Shown: positions 17,253 through 26,838, numbered from the stretch's first letter. The stretch: 64,000 nucleotides of DNA from Paenibacillus apiarius (GCF_017052585.1 NZ_JAFFHZ010000001.1:4960001-5024000), one strand, 5' to 3'. Program-made: numbers and translations. Notes: generated from the sequence alone by a model not told the origin.

Positions 17253-18344
17253 ATGAGAAAAGAATTTGTAAAAAGAGAGATTGAAAAAAAACTGGGGGGA
17301 AAAGTAGCTTCTGATCTAAAACTTCATAATGTTTATTTGTTAATACATTCTGAGAAGCTGGATATACACTGGCCTATGGCTGCAGGGAAAACAGATGGGG
17401 TACTTGCCAATCCGATGCAGCCCTATCATACGGCCAGCGTGGGTAAGACCTTTACTTCTGTAATGCTGGCTATATTAGTGGAAAAAGGGCTCGTCAAGTT
17501 TGATGACCCTATTTCTAATTATTTACCTGAAGATATTGTTAAAGATCTTCACATATACAAAGGAAAAGAGTACACGTACGACATTCAGATCAAACATTTA
17601 TTAAGCAATACGTCGGGGCTGCCCGATTATTTTGAGGATAAACCTAAACGGGGTAAAGGGTTGATGGAAGAGATACTTGAGAATCCCTCGCGTTTTTGGT
17701 CACCGCAAGAAACCATACACTGGTCCAAAGCTCACTTACAACCACGCTTTCCTCCTGGGAAAGGTGTTCACTATACTGACACAGGATATAATCTCTTAGG
17801 GCTCATTATTGAAACTATTACATCAAAGCCCTACCATGAAGTGCTTCATGACTATATATTTAACCCTCTGCATATGAATTACTCTTATTTATCGCAGTAT
17901 TCGGAGCCTGCCATTAAAAGCGAACATCCAGTAGCTCATGTATATATGGATGAGTTAAAAATAAACGTAGAAAACTATCGCAGCTTTAGCAGCTTTTATT
18001 CTGGCGGGCAAACCGTATGTACATTAGAAGATCTGCTGCTCTTCATGAAAGCTCTGGTACAAAATCAGATTATTCAAAAAGAAACCTTAGACATGATGAA
18101 GCAGTGGAACAAAATGTGGATAGGAATGGATTATGGTTATGGACTGATGAGGATGCGATTTCAGCCTTTCAGTCAGAGATATCTTGGATGGGGGCATCTT
18201 GGCGCGAGCGGCTCTTCCATGCTTTACTTTCCCAATATGGATGTATATATTATAGGGAGTTTCAATCAGACCGCTTATCGATCAAAAGGCATGAACTTTA
18301 TATTTTTTAACGTTCTGCGCAAATTAGCAAAGTGTGCAGATTGA
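17253..18344 (+). CDS. Serine beta-lactamase-like hydrolase (class C/EstB family)
   Basis: A 363-residue protein with no signal peptide. The SxxK nucleophile motif is Ser62-Val-Gly-Lys65 within HTASVGKTFTSVMLA, and the second catalytic motif appears as YTDTGYNLLG. LVKFDDPISNYLP is also typical of the family. Such cytoplasmic forms are esterases or peptidases as often as beta-lactamases. ATG 17253 is chosen for the AGGGGGG nine bases upstream; a TTG at 17229 has no such site. The gene is more AT-rich than its neighbours and stands alone, with a terminator after it. The region 16961-17228 holds no other gene that I can support. Confidence 0.85.
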   Translation: MRKEFVKREIEKKLGGKVASDLKLHNVYLLIHSEKLDIHWPMAAGKTDGVLANPMQPYHTASVGKTFTSVMLAILVEKGLVKFDDPISNYLPEDIVKDLHIYKGKEYTYDIQIKHLLSNTSGLPDYFEDKPKRGKGLMEEILENPSRFWSPQETIHWSKAHLQPRFPPGKGVHYTDTGYNLLGLIIETITSKPYHEVLHDYIFNPLHMNYSYLSQYSEPAIKSEHPVAHVYMDELKINVENYRSFSSFYSGGQTVCTLEDLLLFMKALVQNQIIQKETLDMMKQWNKMWIGMDYGYGLMRMRFQPFSQRYLGWGHLGASGSSMLYFPNMDVYIIGSFNQTAYRSKGMNFIFFNVLRKLAKCAD

Positions 18345-18350
18345 ATTTGG

Positions 18351-18383
18351 AGTGCAGGGATAAAGTATCTCTGCACCCTTTTG
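18351..18383 (+). terminator. Terminator
   Basis: GTGCAGGGATA and TATCTCTGCAC form the stem with an AAG loop, followed by CCCTTTTGG. It closes the beta-lactamase-like gene. Confidence 0.75.
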
Positions 18384-18539
18384 GTTTGAACGAACGATAA
18401 ATCGGCACATGTTCTAGCAGCTTCGTTCGCAGGACTCATCTAAAACAACGCTAAAATTGGTATTATAAAATACATATCGGCATCACCCGTTGAAACTCTG
18501 CTCTGACCAAGAGACTTCCTTAAGAAAGGCGGTTCGAAC

Positions 18540-19268
18540 ATGTATATTGTATCTCAACGGCTGACTCCCGTTCCGTCCGGTTTGATCCGTCAAGTCGAAC
18601 AAGACATGCGGGTTGCTTTTCCCGATGGCTATAGCTGCTTTCTCCAAGAATACGGCGAAGGCACGTACAGAGGCTGGTTCAATATACAAGCGCCCGACCC
18701 TGAAGTATTGCGGCCGTTTGCCGAATATGGTCTGTGGGAGCATGACGAGACAAGCCCGATAACACAAGAACAGATTCGCCAATGCGTGGTCATCGGGACA
18801 ACGATTGACGGCGATTTTCTCGCTGTGCATCCGCAGGTTGAGGGGATGATGTGGATGCCGAGACATTCTGAGACAATTGGGGTCATACCGTCCAGGGCTG
18901 CTTCCTATACGGACACGTTGGACCGAATCTATCAAGAGACGTTCGACGATGACGAGTCTGTGCCGGCTTATTTTGAACCATGGAATGATACGAAAAAACA
19001 TGCCTTTTTTCTGTTCACTCCCGAGAACGACAGCAGCCTGACCTTGCGTGAACTGGGCACACGCTGCCGGGACTTTTTCACACCGGATCTGCTGATCGAA
19101 AATGAAAACATAGGTAAGATCTTCATACGGGAACTGGGTGGCTACATCCGATTGAATTATGCCTACGGCCGGGAAATTGCGGTCTTCTATGAAGAGGAAG
19201 CGGCCGCGCGGTTCCGGGAGACAGCCCATTTTCTGCTGCAAAATCATTGCCGAACAGCTCAATGTTGA
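18540..19268 (+). CDS. SMI1/KNR4 (SUKH) family immunity-type protein
   Basis: A 242-residue soluble protein. The SUKH core is visible in residues 8-130: 'FPDGYSCFLQEYGEGTYRGWFNI', a central 'VVIGTTIDGDFLAV' strand, and a 'MMWMPRH' segment. SUKH proteins neutralise polymorphic toxins by direct binding and often occur in arrays without the cognate toxin. The downstream genes 19303-21460 are of the same immunity-like class and run in the same direction. AGAAAGGCGG precedes the start. The family call is good; the partner toxin is unknown. Confidence 0.8.
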   Translation: MYIVSQRLTPVPSGLIRQVEQDMRVAFPDGYSCFLQEYGEGTYRGWFNIQAPDPEVLRPFAEYGLWEHDETSPITQEQIRQCVVIGTTIDGDFLAVHPQVEGMMWMPRHSETIGVIPSRAASYTDTLDRIYQETFDDDESVPAYFEPWNDTKKHAFFLFTPENDSSLTLRELGTRCRDFFTPDLLIENENIGKIFIRELGGYIRLNYAYGREIAVFYEEEAAARFRETAHFLLQNHCRTAQC

Positions 19269-19302
19269 GCTTACGAGGCCTCAAGGGGGGAAGCGCTTAT
19301 CT

Positions 19303-19749
19303 ATGATGCATACTGAACTGGAAATCACGAATATGATCTTCCGCACGCTCCGGCACACGTCCATTTACGATGACTCCTATGAGAAAATGGTAACTCAGCC
19401 TTTTCAGCGTGACTATTATGGCGATCTTAGCCCTTGCGTGCGGATTGGAGAACACGCGTACGAGCTTGTTATGTATGAAAGAGGCGTGCAGATGTTAAGC
19501 AAAACCACGAAACATGTGGATGATGTGATCTATTGGATTTTGGAAGATACCCTGAACACGATCGCCCATGTGAAGCTGCTGCGCAAATATAAGGCGGACA
19601 ATGTGAATACCCGCTTAACATACACCAAGGATATTGTTAATGAACTGACAACCATGGTCAATCAGGCATTTCATGACATTGGCGGTATCTACGAGGAGTG
19701 GCACAAGGCCGGGAGACGGAGTCAGTTGGAATCGAACCGTCCATTGTGA
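19303..19749 (+). CDS. Imm63-like immunity protein
   Basis: A 148-residue protein starting MMHTELEITNMIFR; AAGGGGGG lies about 12 bases upstream of ATG 19303. The segment VDDVIYWILEDTLNTIA, followed by a Lys/Arg-rich helix and TRLTYTKDIVNEL, resembles the 'DELLYWVFKDIT...RR--F-KQ-ELL' pattern of Imm63 as I remember it. It follows the SUKH gene after 34 bases and would share its transcript. The family assignment needs a profile search; membership in an immunity array is supported by the neighbours. Confidence 0.55.
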   Translation: MMHTELEITNMIFRTLRHTSIYDDSYEKMVTQPFQRDYYGDLSPCVRIGEHAYELVMYERGVQMLSKTTKHVDDVIYWILEDTLNTIAHVKLLRKYKADNVNTRLTYTKDIVNELTTMVNQAFHDIGGIYEEWHKAGRRSQLESNRPL

Positions 19750-20287
19750 GCGCGGAAAAACACAAGGTATGCTGAATTCCGAAGTGAGGGGGATTGGGAC
19801 GATCAGTTAGACAGACGCGACGCAGGTGAGCTCGATGAGAACTGGACCATGAACAATGAATTATTAAAAACAGTCGACGTCAAAAATCCGGACGATATGC
19901 GCAGAAATCGTAGAAGAGTAGGGGCACTTTTCATTTCATGCAGATGAACGGTCGATGTTGATGTACGATCTGCAATTTTGGCTGTATACGAAGGCGTATC
20001 CGCAGACTACCCGGGAGCAATACTTGGCCATATATAAGAAGATGATTGCTTTTGGCGGAGCATTTGGAACGGGAGGCTATGCGCCGGCTTTTATTACCGA
20101 TTGGTTGGATGCTCGATTGCAGCAAGGCCAGATTGCGGACAGCGACGGCATACTGAACTTTACAGCATCAGCAGCGCAACAATTGATCGGCCGACTGAAT
20201 GCCGTTGTTGTGACCTGCTGTACATTTGGTGATGATCATGAGCGTAAATATTTGGTATTTTATATAAGTCAGCATGTATGGAGATAG
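19750..20287 (+). pseudogene. Broken immunity-like gene with a frameshift and an in-frame stop
   Basis: A coherent protein can be read across two frames. From 19849 it reads MNNELLKTVDVKNPDDM. After a one-base shift near 19899 it continues AEIVEE, meets TAG at 19919-19921 where a Trp codon would be expected, and then runs on GHFSFHADERSMLMYDLQ to the stop at 20287 (last residues SQHVWR). The open part upstream (19750-19848) is in the same frame as the first section but has no start codon. No family is recognised. It sits between an Imm63-like and a DUF6348-like gene, whose start follows 12 bases after its stop, so it was probably another immunity gene. A shorter protein from ATG 19955 could still be made. 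Confidence 0.7.
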
Positions 20288-20299
20288 GAGCTGGAAGCC

Positions 20300-21460
20300 A
20301 TGAGCAAAGATAGAGAAGAATGGTCAGATTTGGATGATGAGAAAATTGAGGACCCTGCACATTTCCTGCTGCACCGCGGGATGAGAGGGATTTTTGAGGC
20401 GGAGGAGGTAGTAGAGGGAGATCGTATCGTTATTCCGGAATGGGAACTCACGATTCGTCCCCATGTGGCAAGATGGACAGATCAGTCCGTTATGCTTCAG
20501 TTTCAATTGAGTTCTCCGAAATGGGATCGCGATATATTTGAAACCTCGGCAGGCATTGGCAGCAGCTTAAAAAATGCTCTTGGCATGGCAATCGGCGGCT
20601 TTGCCTTTTCGTTAATGGAGGGTATCGCATCAATGGAGCAAGACAGGGAACCTGACCAGCTCCACACGACATACGGGGACACTGTACATCATTGGAAGGT
20701 TTATAAAAGTAATATCGTTGGTCTGGGCGAGTCATCAGACGAGATGCGTGAAACCCCATATTGGGAAGCGCTCAAGGATGAGATTGCGAAACGGGTTGGC
20801 AACCAGAAGCTTTGTTATATTAAAATCTATGGCGCGAAAAATGGTGACGATATTACCGGCGAATGCCGCATTAATGATATTCCAAGCCCTGAGCTAGGCA
20901 ATATTGTAGCAGAAATGGTAAGCAAGTGGCAGGTAGATGGCTTTGCGTCACAAAAGCAATTTATTTTCCTGCAGCAGTCTGAGGAGACGTACACACCGTA
21001 TCCATATGAAGCCGGGCACATTGCCGCTGCTACTCGGACAGCTGTTCACATGTTCATGGAGTGTGACACGCAGGAGCGGTATGACGAATTTCCGGAGCGA
21101 TTAGCTGAGCGCTTGCAGGATACTAACTTAGCGCAGGAGCTGTATTCTTTTTTGCCTGAAATTTGTGCAGAGCATGCCTTCGAGAAGCTTACGTATACCG
21201 AGGAAATGTCGATGCTTAAGGGCGAGGAGTCCTTTCGTATTTACCGGACTCAGCTTGCCAGCTATTATATGATTTATGATGCTTTGTTTGAGGGCTTTCG
21301 TACGGAGCAATTTGAGGATGAGGTGTATAAGCAATACATCGGTGTCAGTTCAATATACAGTGTTATTTGCAATGCTAAAGAGCAGGGCGCGGATTTGGTG
21401 GAAAATGGCGGTGTGCTGACACTTTCCTTTGCGATGTCAGACCATTATCAGTTTAGATGA
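20300..21460 (+). CDS. DUF6348-like protein, last gene of the immunity array
   Basis: A 386-residue soluble acidic protein without signal peptide or membrane segment. Landmarks are an N-terminal acidic stretch, the segment WELTIRPHVARWTDQSVMLQF, a Gly/Ala-rich ISSLK-like patch at GIGSSLKNALGMAIGGFAF, and HHWKVYKSNIVGLG. I associate these with DUF6348, a family often annotated near toxin-immunity genes. GGAG precedes ATG 20300. It ends the run of same-strand genes and is followed by a terminator. No catalytic residues are recognised. Confidence 0.55.
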   Translation: MSKDREEWSDLDDEKIEDPAHFLLHRGMRGIFEAEEVVEGDRIVIPEWELTIRPHVARWTDQSVMLQFQLSSPKWDRDIFETSAGIGSSLKNALGMAIGGFAFSLMEGIASMEQDREPDQLHTTYGDTVHHWKVYKSNIVGLGESSDEMRETPYWEALKDEIAKRVGNQKLCYIKIYGAKNGDDITGECRINDIPSPELGNIVAEMVSKWQVDGFASQKQFIFLQQSEETYTPYPYEAGHIAAATRTAVHMFMECDTQERYDEFPERLAERLQDTNLAQELYSFLPEICAEHAFEKLTYTEEMSMLKGEESFRIYRTQLASYYMIYDALFEGFRTEQFEDEVYKQYIGVSSIYSVICNAKEQGADLVENGGVLTLSFAMSDHYQFR

Positions 21461-21490
21461 ACAAGGGATGCGCGCGAATCCATCATGATA

Positions 21491-21527
21491 GAAACTTCTG
21501 TCTTCGGTAATGGCAGGAGTTTTTTTC
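21491..21527 (+). terminator. Terminator of the immunity-type gene run
   Basis: AACTTCTGTC and GGCAGGAGTT pair (two wobble pairs) around a TTCGGTAAT loop, followed by T7. Confidence 0.8.
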
Positions 21528-21620
21528 ATGGAAATAAAGGTCGAAGCGGGTATAAAGTTGAGCACGGATAAAGCCGATAAAATCGTAGCATCTCGACGAA
21601 GAAGCAAGCATACCGCGGAC

Positions 21621-21660
21621 AAAGGGGGTCAAACGGACAATAGCCCGCTAACCCCCTTTT
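21621..21660 (-). terminator. Terminator of the HAD gene
   Basis: AAAGGGGGT and ACCCCCTTTT form the stem, 12 bases beyond the HAD stop on the minus strand. The hairpin is nearly symmetric and could work in both directions. Confidence 0.7.
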
Positions 21661-21671
21661 GTCATATAAAC

Positions 21672-22447
21672 TTATGAAATTAATCCAGCATGCCGCAGCC
21701 CTTGGCGGATTCCGCCTTCATCTACGGAAGAGGTGATGTAATCAGCATAAGGCAACAGTTGTGGATGAGAGTTGCCCATCGCGATCCCAAGACCTACTTG
21801 CTGGAGCATCTCCATGTCATTGAGTCCGTCGCCAAATGCTACGGCATTCTCTGGAGTCAGGCTCAAGCGCCGCAACATGGCTTCTATTCCGATGGCTTTG
21901 GAGCCGCCTTTTATCGTTACGTCCATCGCTTTTGGATGCCAGCGTATCAATCGAAGGTCGTCGAACACATGGTCATACAAATGCTCATCTTGCGCTTCGC
22001 AATGGAGGAACGCTTGATAGATATCTGACTTACTCCAGAACTCAGGATCATATCCAGGCTGCTCTACACGAAGGGAATCTATAGATTCCACTACAAATGG
22101 ATGAGCTTCGGAATTCGCGTAAAACTGCTCATTACCTTCAAACACAAGGGGATGATGGTTGCGGCTTGCATATTCAACAAGCTTCTCTACACTGCCTCGC
22201 GGAAGAGGGCGTTGATATAGAGGTTCCCCCTTATAAACTACATAGGCTCCATTTAGGCTAACAAAAGATTCAATATGAAGCAGCTCGGCAAGCGGCTTAA
22301 AGAAGTATGGGGCACGTCCCGTTGCGATCACAGGTTCAATCCCGTTTTCTTTAAGCTCAGCGTCGCCTCGATTGTGTCTTGCGGCACTCGTTTCTCATCA
22401 TTGACAAGTGTGCCGTCGATGTCAAAAAATACAATGTTATAACTCAT
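21672..22447 (-). pseudogene. Cof-type HAD phosphatase with a frameshift
   Basis: The gene starts at ATG 22447 with MSYNIVFFDIDGTLVNDEKR, where FDIDGT is HAD motif I with both catalytic Asp. About 28 codons later the frame changes: near 22350-22370 the protein continues in another frame as ELKENGIEPVIATGRAPYFF and runs to the end at 21672. The distal part carries the Cof-type cap, the Lys of motif III, and GDGLNDMEMLQQVGLGIAMG (motif IV). So every domain of a sugar-phosphate or flavin-phosphate phosphatase is present but split by one frameshift. Either it is a recent pseudogene or a base error. Confidence 0.85.
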
Positions 22448-22754
22448 GTCAGGTCTCTGCTCCAATCTCTGTCTATGTCGGTGCTGTCATGCTTCCAGTG
22501 TAACATTGAATTGGGTCTGCAATAAATAGCGTAGTGTGAACAATGTATACCAAAGCCTTTAACGGCTTTATTTAGTATCTATACAGCTATATTCAAAATC
22601 AGTACTAACAAATGGATATTTTTATGATATGATAATATTAATCCTCAAATGGAATGACCGCACCCCAGATTTATCAGCAAATAGAGGAGATTCAATCGTT
22701 TTTTGAATCTATAGTTTAAAAAAGGGTCTAAAATTGAGCTAGATATTCCTTTCC

Positions 22755-22793
22755 CCTGAGAACATTTGATTCCTGTTCTCAGGTAGATTTTTT
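22755..22793 (+). terminator. Isolated terminator hairpin
   Basis: CCTGAGAAC and GTTCTCAGG form a perfect 9-pair stem followed by TAGATTTTTT. No gene ends directly before it. The stretch 22448-22754 has no supported gene. Confidence 0.7.
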
Positions 22794-22970
22794 GCTGTTA
22801 AGATTGCTGTTTTCAAGTCGTTGGTGAGAAAAGCTTATTGGGGATGATTGCTAATCCAAAACTGGTGGTACCACGTTGTTGTTACGTAGAGCATTTTTCA
22901 TGTCCAAAAAAAGCAGTACAGCGCAACTAAGGAACTCGAAGGGCGGCTATTCACTGGAAACGGCAAACCA

Positions 22971-23018
22971 AAGCCACAACCCTTGCAAGTCGTTGGGTTA
23001 AGGCCTTGGTTTTTGTGT
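22971..23018 (+). promoter_or_regulatory. Hairpin in the mqo leader, possible attenuator
   Basis: AACCAAAGCC pairs with GGCCTTGGTT with one bulge, and AACCC with GGGTT inside, followed by TTTGTG. It lies about 110 bases before mqo and could end or attenuate transcription. It is seen directly as a structure; the role is inference. Confidence 0.4.
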
Positions 23019-23125
23019 ATGCCCAGGGTTTGGTGGACGATTTCTATAAATAATAGTGAGAGCCCGAGCAGGTAGGAGCGCCTATATCTTTTCTTCAAAT
23101 ACATTAGCATGTAAGGACGGTAAAA

Positions 23126-24628
23126 ATGAGAGACAGACAAACCAAAACAGACGTTATCTTAATTGGTGCCGGAATCATGAGTGCGACTTTGGGGACATTG
23201 CTGAAAGAATTAGCACCGGACTGGGAAATTACAGTGTTTGAGAAGCTCGCAAATGCAGGAGAGGAAAGCTCTAACGAATGGAATAATGCGGGAACGGGGC
23301 ATGCTGCACTGTGCGAGCTTAACTACACCGTCGAAAAACCGGACGGATCCATAGATATTAGCAAAGCTATAAAAATTAATGAACAGTTTCAGGTTTCAAA
23401 GCAGTTTTGGGCTTATCTGGCAAGCAGCAATCTGATCCGTAATCCGCAGGATTTTATTATGCCATTGCCTCATATGAGTTTCGTGCAAGGGGAAAAAAAT
23501 GTAGCGTTTTTGAACAAACGTTTTGAAGCGCTATCAAACAATCCTCTGTTTCAGGGGATGGAATTTTCTGATGACCCGGCAAAGCTGATGGAATGGATTC
23601 CGCTTATTATGGAAGGCCGGACATCGAATGAACCTATAGCAGCAACAAAAATCGACTCTGGAACGGATGTCAACTTTGGCGCTTTAACGCGACTATTGCT
23701 TGATCACCTAAAGAGTAAAAACGTCGATATCCAATACAAACATAGTGTTGATAACATCAAACGTACTAGCGATGGTTCGTGGGGATTGAAAGTGCGGAAT
23801 ATCGATAGCGGTACCGTCGAGCGCCATACGGCAAAGTTCGTCTTTATCGGAGGCGGGGGAGGAAGCCTTCACTTGCTGCAAAAATCCGGTATTCCAGAAG
23901 GAAAAGGTATCGGAGGCTTTCCGGTAAGCGGACTATTTATGGTGTGTAACAATCCGGATATTGTAGAGCAGCATCATGCAAAAGTATATGGGAAAGCTCC
24001 GGTCGGTGCTCCTCCAATGTCTGTTCCGCATCTTGATACAAGATATATCGACAACCAAAAATCGTTGCTTTTTGGACCGTTCGCCGGCTTTTCACCAAAG
24101 TTTTTAAAAACAGGTTCCCTGTTTGATTTGGTAACTTCCGTAAAACCGCATAATCTCGTAACGATGTTGGCGGCAGGCGCAAAAAACGTTCCATTGACAA
24201 GATATCTAATCCAGCAAGTGATGTTATCGAAAGAAAAGCGCATGAAAGATTTACGGGAGTTTGTCCCGAACGCCAAGAGCGAGGATTGGGATTTGGTGGT
24301 GGCGGGCCAACGTGTGCAAGTTATCAAAGATACGACTCACGGCGGCAAAGGAACGCTTCAATTCGGTACGGAAGTTATTAGTGCCGCTGACGGCTCGATC
24401 GCTGCATTGCTCGGCGCTTCTCCGGGTGCGTCTACCGCCGTTCATGTCATGCTGGAGGTAATCAAACAATGCTTCCCGCAGCATCTAAAAGCGTGGGAAC
24501 CGAAAATAAAAGAAATGATTCCTTCTTATGGCATGGCGCTAGCGGAAAACCCAGAGCTTATCCACGAAATTCATTCTTTAACAGCGCGGATGCTTGGTCT
24601 AAACAGTGAACTGCAACCCGTCATGTAG
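23126..24628 (+). CDS. mqo: Malate:quinone oxidoreductase
   Basis: A 500-residue membrane-associated flavoprotein that oxidises malate to oxaloacetate and passes electrons to quinone, an alternative to NAD-malate dehydrogenase. The N-terminal FAD motif is [20 protein letters not shown], followed by the diagnostic [20 protein letters not shown] segment. [15 protein letters not shown] and [19 protein letters not shown] are also typical, and the length is normal. It is a single gene with its own leader of about 330 bases; AAGGACGG precedes ATG 23126. Confidence 0.95.
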   Translation: MRDRQTKTDVILIGAGIMSATLGTLLKELAPDWEITVFEKLANAGEESSNEWNNAGTGHAALCELNYTVEKPDGSIDISKAIKINEQFQVSKQFWAYLASSNLIRNPQDFIMPLPHMSFVQGEKNVAFLNKRFEALSNNPLFQGMEFSDDPAKLMEWIPLIMEGRTSNEPIAATKIDSGTDVNFGALTRLLLDHLKSKNVDIQYKHSVDNIKRTSDGSWGLKVRNIDSGTVERHTAKFVFIGGGGGSLHLLQKSGIPEGKGIGGFPVSGLFMVCNNPDIVEQHHAKVYGKAPVGAPPMSVPHLDTRYIDNQKSLLFGPFAGFSPKFLKTGSLFDLVTSVKPHNLVTMLAAGAKNVPLTRYLIQQVMLSKEKRMKDLREFVPNAKSEDWDLVVAGQRVQVIKDTTHGGKGTLQFGTEVISAADGSIAALLGASPGASTAVHVMLEVIKQCFPQHLKAWEPKIKEMIPSYGMALAENPELIHEIHSLTARMLGLNSELQPVM

Positions 24629-24651
24629 ACAGCACAAAAAATAAAAATGAG

Positions 24652-24780
24652 TTAAGCGGCCTTCGTCCTGAATTCCATAGGACTGAGGCCGTTTAGCTTT
24701 GCCTGCAACCTTTCGTAACTGGGTTAAAGGGCAATTTTCGTAATTAACCATTTTTACGTAGTCATTTAGCTCTAGATTAA
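24652..24780 (-). mobile_element. IS3-family transposase 3' fragment (degenerate)
   Basis: On the minus strand the end of an OrfB-type transposase can be read: LNLELNDYVK, then after a frame change a short stretch with an in-frame stop, then LNGLSPMEFRTKAA and a stop codon at 24652. LSPMEFRTKAA is the usual IS3-group C-terminus. The fragment has at least one frameshift or deletion and cannot be functional. Confidence 0.75.
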
Positions 24781-24786
24781 GATGTA

Positions 24787-24895
24787 TCAGCATGAAGGGC
24801 TGTCCGTATGAGAATGCTGTTGCGGAAGCGACGTTCAAAATTATAAAAACCGAGTTTGAGAATCAAATGACCTTTGACAATCCAGTAGGTATCTA
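24787..24895 (+). mobile_element. IS3-family transposase internal fragment
   Basis: The plus strand encodes ISMKGCPYENAVAEATFKII followed by KTEFENQMTFDNP, the region of the third catalytic acidic residue in IS3-type (IS150-like) OrfB. It points opposite to the fragment at 24652-24780, so the two pieces are rearranged or derive from two insertions. No terminal inverted repeats or target duplications were recognised. Confidence 0.75.
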
Positions 24896-24999
24896 TTCAG
24901 ACGTCTCCTCAAGTGGGAGATCCACGTTTTATAAATTGAACTAAAATCTTGTAATGTATATTATAAATTTAAATAGAATTGATAGTAGGTGATTCATCA

Positions 25000-25785
25000 G
25001 TGAATAATAATTTGCTTCTGATAAAAGAGTTTAGCAAGTTAACTGGCTTATCACGAAAAGCTTTGTATATTTATGATGAACATAATATTTTGAACCCTGT
25101 ATTTATTCATCCAGATAATGATTATCGATATTATGATAAGAATCAGTTACTAACTGCTAATCGAATAAATTTGTTGAAACAAGCAGGATTCACCTTAAAT
25201 GAAATCAGTAAAATCATTCATAGAAAGTTATCAGATGATGAAATAAATAACTTGATAGAAGAAAAGCTTCAACTGGAAATGAATAAGATAAAAGAGGCAA
25301 ATCAAGCAATAAATAAATTGAAAGAGCTGAATCATCCGATTGCGATTTTAAATAATGAAGTCAGTGAAGAGTATCTAGAATCATTGATCGTATATGAGTA
25401 TGAATTATTACCAAATGAAAATATATGTGTAGCGCTGAATAATTCAGAGGAATTGATTAATGAACTTAATGTTAAAAAAAATGAAAAAATCATCAAATAT
25501 AAAATGACAGATAATAAAATTCACCCTGTTAGTATCGCCCTTCCATTAGAAAACCAGGAATTGAATCAATCAGGAGTGACAAGATATTTTGGTTTTCAAA
25601 CGCAAAAGTTTTTCTGTGAAATTGATCCTTATCAAGAAGAGTCGGTATTAAGGATAAATGAAATAATGAAAAATAACGAATTAGAATTATCCGAACCATA
25701 TATTTATGAACGTATATTAACCCCGGATGATTATCTATATTCCTCCAAGCGCCTTTCGGAATTTATTTTTCCTTCTAAGTGTTAA
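25000..25785 (+). CDS. MerR-family transcriptional regulator with effector domain
   Basis: A 261-residue protein. Residues 3-70 are a MerR winged helix: LLLIKEFSKLTGLSRKALYI, then DNDYRYYDKNQLLTANRINL. A helical linker follows (EEKLQLEMNKIKEANQAINKL), and the last 150 residues form a GyrI-like small-molecule-binding region by position. GTG 25000 is chosen for TAGGTG upstream; a TTG at 24979 is possible. The gene and the following SDR gene are strikingly AT-rich compared with the surrounding operons, pointing to acquisition. It probably controls the SDR gene. Confidence 0.8.
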   Translation: MNNNLLLIKEFSKLTGLSRKALYIYDEHNILNPVFIHPDNDYRYYDKNQLLTANRINLLKQAGFTLNEISKIIHRKLSDDEINNLIEEKLQLEMNKIKEANQAINKLKELNHPIAILNNEVSEEYLESLIVYEYELLPNENICVALNNSEELINELNVKKNEKIIKYKMTDNKIHPVSIALPLENQELNQSGVTRYFGFQTQKFFCEIDPYQEESVLRINEIMKNNELELSEPYIYERILTPDDYLYSSKRLSEFIFPSKC

Positions 25786-25843
25786 GTAATTGACCTTACC
25801 CTTAGGTTAACCTTTAGACTCTCTTTAAAGGAGGGGTTAACAC

Positions 25844-26599
25844 ATGAAGAACAATAATTACGCATTGGTAACAGGAGCTTCTAGAGGAATAGGAAAGGCA
25901 ATCGCAATTCAACTTGCAAATGATGGGTTCAATTTATTATTACATTATAATCAAAATATTGAAAAAGCCAATCAGGTCAAAGAGGAAATTGAATCAATTG
26001 GCAGACAAGCACAGTTCATTCAGGGTGACTTCAATTCCAGTGAAGGAATTAAACAATTTATTGAGAAAACTAAAAAATTGATAATCCAAGATAATAATGT
26101 ATCACTGCATACAATCGTTCATAATGCTGGACATGCTACATCAAATGGATTTGGAGAAGTGGACTATGATGAGTTCGATCGGCTATTCAATGCAAATGTT
26201 AAAGCACCATATTTTATTACACAATCTCTAATCGGACTTTTAGAATCCAATGGCAGGATAATAAACCTATCATCAGGTGTGACACGTATCGCATTTCCTC
26301 ATATGATGGTATACAGTATGACAAAAGGCGCAATTAATACAATGACATTTACACTGGCAAAGGAATTGGGTGAAAAAGGAATTACAATCAATTCCGTAAT
26401 GCCTGGAATCATTGATACGGATTCAACTGCTAACTGGCTGCATACAGAAGAAGGTCAAGAAAATGCAAAGAATATGAGTGCTTTAAAACGAGAGGGTCAA
26501 CCAAAAGAAATTGCAAATGTTGTTTCGTTTCTAGCGAGTGAAAAAGCGAGTTTTATTACTGGTCATAATATGGACGTAACTGGTGGAAGTCATCTGTAA
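25844..26599 (+). CDS. Short-chain dehydrogenase/reductase
   Basis: A 251-residue classical SDR. The NAD(P)-binding motif TGASRGIGKAIA is at residues 10-21, HNAGHATSNG corresponds to NNAG, the catalytic Ser is in LSSGVTR, and YSMTK is the YxxxK pair. The C-terminal SFITGHNMDVTGGSHL is typical of FabG-like members. Substrate unknown. AAAGGAGGGG precedes the ATG. It follows the MerR gene by 58 bases on the same strand with the same AT-rich codon use, so the pair may be a regulator and its target. Confidence 0.88.
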   Translation: MKNNNYALVTGASRGIGKAIAIQLANDGFNLLLHYNQNIEKANQVKEEIESIGRQAQFIQGDFNSSEGIKQFIEKTKKLIIQDNNVSLHTIVHNAGHATSNGFGEVDYDEFDRLFNANVKAPYFITQSLIGLLESNGRIINLSSGVTRIAFPHMMVYSMTKGAINTMTFTLAKELGEKGITINSVMPGIIDTDSTANWLHTEEGQENAKNMSALKREGQPKEIANVVSFLASEKASFITGHNMDVTGGSHL

Positions 26600-26770
26600 T
26601 GAGTTTAATATCTCTCATGATGACGTTTTTAAACGGTCCCAATTGATTTTATGTCGAGATCCCTATAAACAATCAGTTCCATTCACAACCCACCTTTAAT
26701 TGAACCTCAGGCGACTGGCCGTGGCATTAACACTCCTTCTGTAGTTTTCAGATTATTATCTTCTTACATA

Positions 26771-26798
26771 TTGCCAACGCGATTGTTTATGCTATAAT
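26771..26798 (+). promoter_or_regulatory. Promoter of the riboswitch small RNA
   Basis: TTGCCA (26771-26776) and TATAAT (26793-26798) are separated by 16 bases, a good sigma-A promoter. It lies about 40 bases upstream of the second cobalamin aptamer. Transcription would start near 26805. The stretch 26600-26770 shows nothing else. Confidence 0.65.
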
Positions 26799-26838
26799 AA
26801 TGTCGAATGGACGCCCATTCACGTCATGCACAATAGAA

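Noticed and set aside
22860-22900. GGTGGTACCACG, close to the conserved T-box antiterminator sequence.
   Set aside because: No specifier stem or other T-box blocks are visible upstream, the next gene is mqo and not an amino acid gene, and the nearest terminator with a T run lies before the motif.
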